A stretch of 64,000 bases of DNA from Quillaja saponaria. Lineage: Eukaryota; Streptophyta; Magnoliopsida; Fabales; Quillajaceae. Every line of letters begins with the position of its first letter. The stretch's first letter is position 1. Location: contig CM055611.1 of assembly GCA_029379385.1 (NCBI GenBank), positions 5,270,001 to 5,334,000 on the forward strand, given 5' to 3'. The notes under the pieces were generated by a model. The model did no database searches. It was not told the DNA's origin and saw nothing but the letters and a program-made list of their open reading frames with translations. Made by a program: the position numbers and the translations under genes. Shown one piece after another: positions 35,801 through 47,600 of the stretch.

Positions 35801-38800
35801 TGATAAAAGTACCGAATATACTTTTAATGAATTCAATAAGTTTTGAGTTGAACATCAACTAATAGTTGGGCATGCACAGAAGCAAAACAGAGTCTTTGAA
35901 AGGAAAAATAGAACCGTAATGAAGATGGTAAGATCAATGCTAGGTGATAAAGACCTTACAAAGAAGTTTCAGGTTGAAGCTGTAGATACATAGACTATTT
36001 ACTAAATAAGTGTCTAACTAGAGTGGTAGAAAATAAAATGCCAATTGAAGCTTGGAGCAGTAAGAAGCCTTCAAAAAAACCATCTCAAAGTCTTTGGTTG
36101 CATATATTACATCCATATTCCTCATCAGAAAAGAAGCAAGCTTGATGACAAAAGCGAGAAAGGAATAGTCTTGGGCTATAACGCTCAATCAAAAGGCTAT
36201 AAATCTACAACTTAAAAATAAAAAAGTTGATAATCACCTAAGATGTAGAGTTCAATAAAAATGCTTCTTGGAACTAGGATGTAGAAAAGGTAGAGAGACA
36301 AAATATCCCAGAAACTATTTGGCAACCACTAGCTCAAATTCAAGAAAATGAAAATGATGACGAAGTTATTATAACTCCTCCAAAGCTTCCAAGATCTTCT
36401 TCTAAAGAAGGCTTAGTTTAGAATCATCTCCAAGGACTAATGAAATATATGAAACACATAACTATGCTGTCTTGGAGCCTGAAAGCTTCTAAGCAGCATC
36501 AAAGAAAGAAGAATGGATGCAAATTATGAATGAAGAACTAAAAGTGATTGAGACAAATAAAACTTTGGAGCTTCTTGACCAGTCAAAAGAAAAAGAGATT
36601 ATTGAAGTTATGTAGGTCTACAAAACAAAACCCAGTCCTGATAATCCAATTCAAAAACACAAAGGCAAGATTAGTCACTAAAGGCTACTCTCAACTTCCA
36701 GGTATCAACTACAATGAAACTTTCACTCCTGTTGCACGAATGGATACTATTCGAGCTTTAATTGCACTAGCTGCAAAGAATGAATTGAGAATCCATCAAC
36801 TAAATGTCAAATCTATATTCCTAAATAGGAGTACTAGAAGGAGGGATATATGTAAAGCAACCGCAAAGGTTCATGGTAAAAGAGAAGAAGACAAAATCTA
36901 CAGACTAAAGAAAGTTCTCTATGGGCTAAAGCAAGCATAGCAAGCTTGGTATAGCCATATCGACAGACACTACATCGATTGTGGTTTCAAAAGGTGTAAA
37001 AGTGAACCAACTCTATATCAAGACCCAAGGTAACTCTAACTCTCTCATAGTTTCTCTGTATGTGGATAGCTTATCAACACAGAGAACAATGAAAAGATAA
37101 TTCAAAAATTCAAGAAAGATATGAAAAAAACTTTTGAGATGACTGACTTGGGTTTGCTGCACTAGTTTCTTAGTATTGAAATAAGCCCCAAAAAAAAAAA
37201 AGAATATTCATATCGCAAAAGAAGTACATTGATATTTTGCTAAAGAAGTTCAATATGAATGATTGTAAGGTTATGTTTACTTCTTTAATTGCTAATGAAA
37301 AACTAAGAAAAGAAGATGAAGCTGCCAAAGCGAATGCCTCTAGCTCTCTGAAGCACCGATACGTCAAAAAGAGAGGCGTATTAGTGTCAGATACGAATCT
37401 GACATGGATACGCTTCCAATACGCTCTAATACAAATCAGGTAGTATTGAAATTTTTTTATTTTTTTATTTCCCTAATTTTTGAAAGAAAAACTGATACAG
37501 ATAGGATACGGCTTGACTTGGCTATGATACAACCTCAAAGCATCCTGATACGGCATGATACAGCTTCAACATGTGTCTCCTACTGTTCAACTCCTAGCAT
37601 TCGATTCGAATCCACTGTAACTTTAACATCTAAGAGAGATAATAGACTATTGCAAGATCCCAGATCTAACTACATTACTTAGTTGTTGTGTATCTTCTCT
37701 CAATGGCTTTACCTCCACTATCCAACTATTTGAACTAGTAGTAGATAATGGCGAAACATGACGCTGTAGCTATAGTTCTCTAAGTGTCGGCCAAAGATGA
37801 AGATGAGAACAAATATAGCAACAGTTAAGAGACTTTCTATCATAGGCTAGGATGAGTTTTGATAAATATGCAATATTACCCTTAAAAGGTTAATGGGCTT
37901 GTGACATGCTTATTTTTTTTCTTTTGGACCATCCAATGGGCTTGTTTTCTTCTTTTTCTTGTAAGAAATATTAATAGTTAGATTTTAGGTGATATGCTCT
38001 TTTTGCACATAAAATATGTCTATTACATTTTCTTTATTTTATTCATGAATATCTGTATGCATTTTATTATTTTCTAGAGATATATTATATTTTATAATAA
38101 TCTTTTATACTATTATTATGTTAAAATTAAATTATTTATATATAAAAAATATTTTAAAAATATTTAATTAAGTGTATCCTAGATCTATCATATCTTAATT
38201 TTCTAGAAATTGCCCAATCACCGTATTGAATACTTATTGTATCTAATACTTAGTATTGTATCAGTGTTTCCTTGCTCTAGCTACAAAAGCCTTATTGGAA
38301 ACTTACTCAATCTGACTGCTACAAGACCTGATATTATAGGCCTATTATAAAGATTCATGAAAAGATCTACTCAAATTCACTATGGAACTGCACAAAAAAT
38401 CCTAAGGTATCTACAAAGTACCAAAGGTTATGGAATATGGTACAAGCCTACTGATGACTCAAAACTATTCGGATATATTGATAGCGATTTGGCCATTGAA
38501 TGATTTCAAGAGTAACTCAGGCTACGCTTTCACATTAGAGTCCAGATTCTTCTCTTGGTCATCAAAGAAGCAAGAATCTGTGGCACATTCATCAGCAAAA
38601 GCAAAATACATAGCTACTGTAGATTTAACTAATCAAGCTATATGGTTTTGAAGAATATTAGAAGATATGGGTGAACTACAAAAGAATCCAATTGAGATCT
38701 TTTATGACAACAAATCCACTAATGAGATGGCAAAAAATCCAGTGTTTCATAATAGGACAAAATATATAGCAATCAAGCATCAAGCGATGCGGGAGGCTAC

Positions 38801-41800
38801 GACAAATAAATATATTGAGCTCAAGTACTGCAAAACAGAGGAGCAAGTTGCAGATATATTTACAAAAACACTTTCAAGAGCAAAGTTTGTATGGTTACTA
38901 GAAATGCTCGGAATATCAGAGAAAGTATATTAAGGAGAAGTGTTGGAATTAATACACCTTCTCCTTCCATAATAATCCACAAGCATTGCAATACATATTT
39001 ACCTTGAAGTAAGGATGGCTACTATTAATTAGTTGTAAGTTGCCTAGAAGTCTCTACTATGGCAGTGAAGACCATGCAATTATGTGTAGTGTCTAGAATC
39101 ATCCACTTAGGCGGCTAAGGAAAAAATAATTAGTGTAAGTCGATTAAAAATTCTAGGCTATGTTAGTAAGTTTGATGGCGTTGAACTCTGGCTATAAATA
39201 TGGAGTCAAAGTTTTTATACATTGTTAGTAAAAACCATAAGCTTCTGCCTTCTTATATACCTTTCCAAACATCAATAAAACTAATTCTTTCTCCAAGTCT
39301 TTTGAGTCCTAATATTTTCTCTTGCATACTAAATTCTACCTCCAATATCAAACCTGCAACATAATTATTCCAACTGAATCCCAAATTAACTATCCAAATT
39401 AACCTAATCACCCTCACAAATCTATCATATATGTTATGGATGAGTCAAATATTCAGACTACAAAAGGCCACTACTTTTAAGTGCTATGTATCCATCAACT
39501 ATGTTGTTATACTTTAAATAATATCTAATTACTTGTACATATACTTGTATTATTATAACAGAAGCATTTCCTATTATTGTGAACATTAGGTTTATTTTAA
39601 TTATAGATTGTGATGTATATTCTTAAAATACAATGATATTTCGTTAAATTTAAGATAGGAATTGACCATCAATACAAGCATAAAAGTTAGTATACCAAAT
39701 CAACTGGTTATCAAATGATTCAAGAACCAGCAGCAATTTACTTATGATACTCAATCAAATAAGATCCACACTTGATATCTTTCATATTGATGCATATGAG
39801 ATCAATTTATATGGTCTAGTTCTATTCTGTGGAATAAAAAAGAAAATCAAAATTAAGGCTGCTATATTTATCAATACGACTTGTATAATTTAGTACAAGA
39901 GTAATTAATATGAAGATAGTATGATTCCAGTACGTCGATTACTAGCTATGCCTTAAGAGAAGAAATAAAGTTTTAATCATGTTAGTGAATTTATTTTGTA
40001 AAAGATAACTTGTGTGCATAACAGTAGAAATGTAAAACTAGTGTTACACCAAAAATTCTTTTTGATTTCCTTCTTGTACAATGACAACCGCAACATTATT
40101 ATATCATTCTTACCTTTGAGTTCTTTCAATAGTGCCTACAATTACAGCTTCGATAACTTTTGGTCTTTCTAAAGGTGTACTTATACCACTTCCTTACAGA
40201 AAAAACAACATTGTATATAAGCATACATGTGAAGTATATAATTTCTTAAGGATAAAATATACCAAGCCCAAATAATTACCCTAAAAATTAAACCAAAACT
40301 TAATTGAAATAAATCTTAACTAATTTATACTATACCTTAAAAAAAAAAAAAAAACAAAACAAAAACTGTTACTCCTTTGCAAAACATAATAAACATCTTG
40401 CTACATTCTCCAATAGTTCAAGGTCTAACCATATTGCAGTCAGTTTCTTTGTATTGGTACCAATTTCGTGTATTACATAACATGTTGAGGATATGACCTT
40501 AAAGACTGAAACATCTGAACAAGGTAGTCACTATATTCTCTTTAACTATTTCAGCTACGCAAGAGAAAAGAAAAGCAGCTTCCTCTCAGTGATAAGAAAT
40601 AAAAAAAGCTTTACATTAAAAGGCAGCACATGAAATCATGAATCTACCACATTACCAGGAAGTTCTCTGAACTATTAGATTGGTTCACTCACTATAAAGA
40701 GAATAAGGTAGAAGGGTTTAGCATAGCCATACATTATCTATTGTCCTCAATGAATGGTTGAAGATAATGCCTGAAATAAATTGTAGGACATTGATGCGAC
40801 ATTCTTCATATACCGTTTTCCTTAGTGACTAGGAACTTTCAACACAATTTTAATTGAGGCAAGAGTTGAGTCAGATGCAGTCTGCTGTCTACTAAATTTC
40901 ATACATGGATGGGAAATTATTTGACACTGATGAAATAAAGAAGTCAATTTAAACATAGAGATCTCCTAGGTTGTGGTGGCGCCCATATTAATGAGGTTAA
41001 AGTACAAACTATTATGTTATCTAAATTCTTCTGAGAAAAATGTCACCAATTATTTCATCTATTTAATGGTGAGGTTGTTCATTATCACAAATATGAAAAA
41101 CAGAAGTGTTAAGATTTCCAAAGATTGGGGGTACCAGAAAAGGGTGACAACTTACTAAAGCATTAACCACAGATACAACTTTGTCACCGGTTTTGAAATG
41201 TTGGACCCCTGGTCCTACCTCAATGACCTCTCCAGCCAAATCAGTACCTGTTACAGTGTGCATTAGCTCCAATCAGTGATTTTGAACAATTTGCACTATA
41301 TGTGTTGCAGTGAGACTAAATGAATCTTGGTAAGTTCCAACAGAAAAAGAAAAAAGAAAAAAAAAAGGGAAAAAAAAGAAGAAGAGATGGCATATCTCCA
41401 TTTTTTCTAATGTTGAAAACCAACTTATTATCGTCATATAATTAATTTGCAGAATGTAATGGTCTAACAGAATTACCATCTGCTCTTAGTTCCATGTCTT
41501 GGAGTCAGTAATGATGAACAATAAGTTGCAGCTTGTTTTAAGATTAACAATGTATTTGAACTAGGAAACCTACAGTAGGCCATGTATCTTTCTTCTTACA
41601 AAACAGCGCTGCCCGCTCTTGCCCCTTGAATGGATCCTAGTGATAATTGTTCCTTAAATGCCATTCAGAAACAGAAGAAAATTTGCTAGACTGGTGATAG
41701 ATATGTATGTTGCAACCATGATAAATAAGCTGAGCAGCTGGTGATACAGTGAGATATTATTATTCTATAAGAAAATAGGTTCGCATACGCGAATTTCACA

Positions 41801-43562
41801 TGTAAACACTTATGGAGAAATTCATTAACAAGAAAAGAAACAGTTTATATTCTAAGTTCCATATTCAGGAAAATCTAAATGTAATCATAAATTCATGTTC
41901 GTAAATGAGTATGTAAAACAAAAAAGAAAGAAGAAAAGCAATTACCAGGTATGTGTGGGAACTTTCGAGGAAAAACTGGCCTCAGCATCCCTTTCTGAAC
42001 TTTCCAATCAAATGGATTTACACTAGCTGCTTCTGTTTTGATCAAAATCTCATCATTGTTTGGGGTGGGAACTGGAACTTTGACATGCTGCAATGAGCAT
42101 GAAAATTAAATTACAATTAGTTAAGGACTTGAGGTACATGGACTAGATCATATCATTTTGAAATCTTCCATCTGTCCTTGACTCCTAGTTGACTAGGTTT
42201 CATTTATGTTGCAATTTCTGATTCATCAATCTGTATGTCCTCAATAAATTTATTCTTTTTTATCGTGTCCTGCAGGGGGCTTCAAAAATAGCACCAAAAA
42301 GGCTTCTTTGAAACTTGTTTAGTTAGAGTGAAAGTGTTGGCTAATATTAAAAAGCTTTGATTATTACAAGTGTTTGCATCCCCTCCCATTTACAATATCA
42401 TGAAGCAAAGATAGATCAGCTATAGAAGGTTTTAGGCTATAACCATGCTCAACGTCAATAGCAGATGGAGATGGAGGACATCACAAGGCCCTTTATAGAC
42501 GCAAATCCCCTTTTAAGAACTGGCAAGATTCAATTGGAAGATTTTTTGAGGGAAAAAAGAAAAAAAAAAGAAAAAAAGAAAAATGATATCCCCAAATGTT
42601 CTTCAATGAACTCTTATTTTGCAATTCTATCAAATAATGGATTGAATTTTATTCATCCATTAAAATTCAACATGTTCAGCTGTATGGGCGTTTGCCATTT
42701 TGTTCTCACTTTTCTGGTCCAAGACATCATTTGTCAAAAGGACATAGGATCCTAAACAACCAATTTGATTTAGGGTGAAATCAATCAACTAGTCATATAA
42801 AGATCTACAAACTTTTAAAGTACAACTAATAGAGTTCTACTTATTTGATGAGACTTCAAGAGCTCATTCCGTATGTAATCTAATTGATTCCATTTATTTG
42901 CATCTTGGACACCTTGACAAAGAAAAGTACTTATTTATTCAATAATTAAATATCAAATTTCCAATAATTAAGAATTTACTATATCTTCAATTTTCGTGCA
43001 TTCCTTTCTTCCATGTGAACTGTGTTTCTTCAACATCCTGCATTATCTTAAATTTACACTATACAGTTTGACTCACATCCTTTTTCCCTCTAGTTTCCCT
43101 CCTTCACTCTTTCTCTCTCATCCCTGTCTCTCCCTTTGGTTCTGCATTGTTAGAAATATAGTAGAATCCAACATGCATCACTTAGTGTAGTTAGTAACGT
43201 AATGCAAGTTATTACTGACACATTTCCCAGAGGAATGCCAAAAATTTTGTCATCACACCTGCAAATCTTAATTGTAGTATCTGTTTGAGCAAGTTTCATC
43301 AGATCTGCCAATTATCACATAGCAAATTGGAGTTCTTGTTGTCCCAACATTTACAAAAATTTCTTATTTCAGGACACCTACCTCTTGGAAGTCTGTCTTC
43401 ATCAAATCTTCCAATCATTGCACAGTTTTTCTATGTAGCCATATGCTAATGCAAAATGTAATAATCTAGTAAACAAGAACTAAATAAAACCACAAAACAT
43501 CTGTCAAGACATAGCATCAAAACATACCAATGGTTATGAATTTTACAGCTATTATTTTTATT

Positions 43563-43594
<32 letters not shown>

Positions 43595-43827
43595 CAATTC
43601 ATCAGTAAAAAGCAGAAAAACTTGAGAACCCTCCTATTCAACATCTAGCGTTTAGAGATATGTAATGCTCCCAATTCAAAACAATAAAACAAAAAAAAAG
43701 AAAGGGAATCCCAGAGAAGACAGAATCAAAGTGCATTTAGAACAACATCAAATTGAAGAACCTGTAAACCAGCAGGTCCTCCACCATAACAATTGTACTG
43801 AACCGCACGCATAAGCTTTCCTGCCAT
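32895..43827 (-). CDS. Quinone oxidoreductase homologue, ceQORH type, copy 2 (329 aa, 4 exons)
   Basis: Exons on the minus strand: 43827-43762, 42087-41946, 41247-41156, 33584-32895, joining to 329 codons with no stop. Starts [20 protein letters not shown] and ends ATGKIIVEP. The NADPH-binding [15 protein letters not shown] motif is intact at about residues 163-169, with TATCGARN after it. Same zinc-free MDR reductase family as its neighbours, expected at the plastid envelope. Odd: intron 3 is 7.6 kb because a copia retrotransposon (33679-39432) sits inside it in the opposite orientation, yet the GT-AG borders and the long last exon are intact. Residue 13 is Cys in NCYGGG where the sister copies have Gly. 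Inferred active if the long intron is spliced. Confidence 0.87.
34217..38932 (+). pseudogene. Copia gag-pol remnant
   Basis: Broken plus-strand frames read, in order: gag [13 protein letters not shown] (34275), the knuckle remnant [12 protein letters not shown] (34950), protease [15 protein letters not shown] (35170-35225), integrase [20 protein letters not shown] (35600), [22 protein letters not shown] (36657) and [18 protein letters not shown], then after the inserted element [18 protein letters not shown] (38282), and the RNase H tail [13 protein letters not shown] to [17 protein letters not shown] (38690-38890). This order is diagnostic of Ty1/copia. Frameshifts and stops occur throughout. 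Confidence 0.85.
37346..38274. mobile_element. hAT-like non-autonomous element inside the copia RT gene
   Basis: Identical 8-bp flanks CTCTAGCT at 37338-37345 and 38275-38282. Ends are imperfect TIRs: CTCTGAAGCACCGATACG on the left versus CAAGGAAACACTGATACA on the reverse complement of the right. The left subterminal region repeats GATACG/CGTATC motifs (37360-37440 and 37495-37565), as hAT transposase-binding regions do. The copia RT text stops at the left TSD (AKANASS) and resumes at the right one (SSYKSLIGN). 929 bases, no transposase. Confidence 0.85.
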
Positions 43828-43932
43828 ATCCAAATTGATAAAAGTGGGTTTGAGGGTCTAAGCCTTATTCACAAAATTTGTAGGTGACAACGTTGTAGTG
43901 GCAGTTGAAACATGTGGAATGTAATTGCGGGA

Positions 43933-43965
43933 AGCACGAGTGGCAGCATTTTCACCATTCGTGCT
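43933..43965. promoter_or_regulatory. Inverted repeat just upstream of ceQORH copy 2
   Basis: AGCACGAGTGG and CCATTCGTGCT form 11-bp arms (10/11 complementary) around an 11-bp loop, about 106 bases upstream of the copy 2 start codon. It lies in the probable 5' UTR or core promoter. It could form a hairpin or be a dyad binding site; no function is shown. Confidence 0.35.
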
Positions 43966-44645
43966 TTCTGGGCCAGTGAAAACGAGATCCTAAACATCGT
44001 ACACGGCCCAGAAGTTGTTTTTATGACAAACAATTTAGGAGGCCTTGAGGAAGTTCTGTAAAGTAGCACGTTAGATTTTGTTCATATTAATGGAAGAGTA
44101 TATGTATACAAAATTTATCACTAGTCTCAAATTGTTTACTTATCAATGATTCTTGAGTTGTCTATTAATCAATACACAATGTTTTGGCCAAAATAAAAAA
44201 TAAAAATACACAATGGTTAATTCTAAAATTAATCAAAGAGTAAATATCATTATACTTTTCAGTTCCTTTAATATTTGTTTAACATGTCAATTCTAGAGTT
44301 TAAGATAAAATAACTCCTATCAATGACTCGTGTGAACAGCATTCTTTCTAAAGATAGATCAAATAAGCTGAATGTACTCAAGAAGAAGCATATGACAAAA
44401 AGATGGCAAAAAAATAGAAAAAAAAATATATATATATATATATTCTATAAACCAACACTACAATAGACAGCACAAATTTAATTTTTACAGAATGATAACC
44501 CTTATCCCTAAACATATACACACAGAAAGAAATAGTATCAAATGTGGTTTACAACATTTCAAAATCCTTATTTTCTATACATGGACAAGCACAAACCCTT
44601 ACATAAAGGACATAGACATGAAGAAATTCCACGCAGAAGGTGTAC
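43966..44645. other. Short spacer between ceQORH copies 2 and 3
   Basis: About 0.8 kb separates the copy 2 start codon from the copy 3 stop codon, so the copy 2 promoter must lie here or within the 3' end of copy 3. It holds a TATA-like run near 44098-44110 and a short (TA)n at 44427-44443. No other gene or element seen. Confidence 0.5.
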
Positions 44646-47600
44646 CTAAGGCTCCACAATGATCTTCCCAGTAGCATGGCCGTCAATACTCTTTGCCCAA
44701 GCATCTTCAGCTTTGCTCAAGGGATGCTTGGAGTCAATATGAGTTTTGAGCTTCCCATCCTTCACCAACTTAACCAGAACCTCCAGCTTCTCACGCTTGA
44801 TAGGAGAAAAAAATGGAACTAGCTGCTTCTTGGAGAAGGTAAGTTTCTTGACAGCATAAGTCAAGAATGCACCAGGACCAGGGGTTAAATCAATTACCTT
44901 CCCATTTGCAGCTAAATTAGGCTCAAAAGTTGACCAAGGTATGCCTGTTGCACCGTGTATAACAGCATCATACTTTTTACCAGATGGGCTCTTCAGAGCT
45001 GCCCCATCTGGGGTTTTATAGTCAAGAACCTCATCAGCCCCTAAGCTCTTGACAAAATCAATGTTGCGAGCCCCAGAAGTGGCAGTCACATGTGTGTTTC
45101 CTAGCTTTGCAAGTTGAACTGCATAATGACCAACACCACCGGAGGCAGCAGTGATTAGAATGTTTTTCAGCTCACCACTTCCATCAAGGTTTACACCAGC
45201 AGGTCCAGTCAGGGCCTCAAGAGCTGTGAGACCAGCCACAGGTAAGCCTGAACCTTCAGCAGCAGAGACCTCAGTTGGCCTAGCAACCGTCAAGCTCTCA
45301 CTAGCCACGGCAAACTCAGCTAGTCCACCTCCGTACTGTCAATTAACAAAATATAACTGACATAAATAAACAGATTAAATATATAGTGGTATAACCTAAT
45401 GAAGGAGTTCGTGAACTCATCACATGCAACAACATATATCTCATCTCATGCAACTAACCATGCAGGATGCTATCTAAAGCAATGTAATCCACCCCAAAAA
45501 CCTTAAGGACATATCTACTAGATGTCGGATACTGGACAGGAATGCAATGAGGCCCACAGTGCATGACAGTCTTATATGGAAGGTTGCATACTTGCATCCC
45601 TCATAATACATGAGCCATTGATCTACTCCTCAATCCTACAAGCCTAAACCTGCTTGGGTCCTCAAAATCTTATGGCTTGGATACCTCTTAAAACACAGCC
45701 AATTAGCTGCAACATTGATCTCTGCGTTAAGAATAACATCCTGTAATGTTAAGAATAACATCTTGTAATGTTTTCCCTTAACTTAGCTTGTTTTCTCAAA
45801 AACCAATCCTCATAACACCTGAATGTGATTTGTGACACCAAAAGCTTTCTCCATCTCTACAGCCATAAAAAAATAGTAATAATAATCAAAATCCTGCAGT
45901 TCAACACACAAGCATTTTAGAGGCAGTTACTCCACCCTGTCTTGTGTTAGTCACCTATATTTTTCCTTGGGGGGGACTGGTCCAGGTTGATTGGAAAACA
46001 AATAACTAAAGTGACAAACCATGAATTCCATCTTCCACCGGTTATTGGAAATTTGTTTATATTTCCCTCTTATTTTCCTTTCAATTAGAAAGAAAATACC
46101 CTTTCAGCTCCTTACTTCTTAACACATTTTGTCTTTTCTCTGCATCAAACAAAAGGATTCTGTTTCAATTGGCAGCTAATTTTCTTTTTCTTCTCATCTC
46201 TGAAGATCCCAAAATTGTCAAGCTTAACATTTCTGCAAAAAAATACCCTTTCAGCCCCTTACTTCTTAACATATTAACTGTTGTCTTTTCTCTGCGTCAA
46301 ACAGATGGATTGTGTTTCAAGTGGCAGCTAATTTTCTTTTTCTTCTCATCTCCGAAGATCCCAAAATTGTCAAGCTTAACATTTCTGCTTCACCAACTTT
46401 AATAAAAAGATTTTTGAATGAATTTCCTTATGGCACCTGATAAGATGCTGCATTTAGAAACTTCTTTGAATATAACAAGACCATCTTGATTATGTTTGTT
46501 AAGAGCGTAAATATAGATAGATTAGTTAGTGGGTCAGTTTCTTTGTTTATAGTGTTCTTATTTATGTGTAGTTGACTTACTTATAATTCACACAAACTTG
46601 TACTCCACACAATCTCATCACTATATTCAAGTTGGTATCAGAACTATATTACGACCTATGATTAATGGCCCATAATTTATGCCTAATTATTGTACTTTGT
46701 CTTAAACTAGGCTAGATTCGTTATATTAAGTCAACCTGTATAGCCTATATATACATGCTTTTTCTATGTAATCAAATTATCTCATCCTCATATAATACAA
46801 AATCATCATTAGATTCAAGTTAGTATCAGAGTTTTACATAGAGAAAGCCTGTATATGTAGGCTGTATACAAGGCCATGACTCATTCCACTGCTGAGTTAG
46901 TTTGACTGAAAAATCTATTAAAAGAACTTGGATTTCAACACTCACAGCCTATGGAGCTAGTATGTGATAATCAAGTTGCATTACAAATTGCCTCAAATCT
47001 AGCCTTTTATAAACGAACAAAACATATAGAGCTTGACTGTCATTTCATTTGTGAGAAGCTTATGGATAATACAATTAAGACCATATATGCCAAATCTAAA
47101 TATCAGTTAGCAGACTTATTCACAAAGTCTTTGGTGGGAAACCGAATCCAATATCTATGCAACAAGTTTGGAATATATAATCTCTATGCTCCAGCTTAAG
47201 GAGAGTGCTAAAGTGTAAATATAGATAGCTTAGTTAATTGATCAGTTTCCTTATTTATAATTTCCTTATCTATGTATAGTTGACTTACTTAAACTCCACA
47301 CAAACTTGTACTCCACACAATCTCATCATTATATTCAAGAATGGTGATTAAAAAAAATAGTGAATAGTCATTGAAATGTTTTAAATGCTAGCCAGTTTAT
47401 TTAATGAATTTTTTCAAGTTCCCTTCAATCACTCACTCACTAAAAATAAAAGCATATTAGTCAGAGAAATAAGAAAGTCAGAGGAAAGAAAAAGTAATTA
47501 CTTCGAAACTAAGCTTAGTTACGACTTTGTCTCCAGCTTTGAAATTTTTGACTTCTGCTCCAACCGCTACAACCTCTCCAGCAAGATCAGTACCTGTTCC

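Larger units (their letters stand above)
33684..39427 (+). mobile_element. Ty1/copia retrotransposon nested in intron 3 of ceQORH copy 2
   Basis: LTRs at 33684-34169 (starts TGTTAGAATTAATAC) and 38941-39427 (starts TGTTGGAATTAATAC, ends ATCTATCA). Flanks TATAT at 33679-33683 and 39428-39432 fit a 5-bp target duplication. A primer-binding-like TGGTGTTAGAGC (34171-34182) follows the 5' LTR directly, and a purine tract AAGGAGAAG precedes the 3' LTR. Gag, protease, integrase, RT and RNase H remnants lie in order on the plus strand, antisense to the host gene. It is itself interrupted by a hAT-like element. Many stops: inactive. Confidence 0.85.

Noticed and set aside
42465..42755. A 96-codon frame in intron 1 of ceQORH copy 2
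   Set aside because: Starts in Lys-rich low-complexity sequence, has no recognisable domain, and lies within a well-defined intron.
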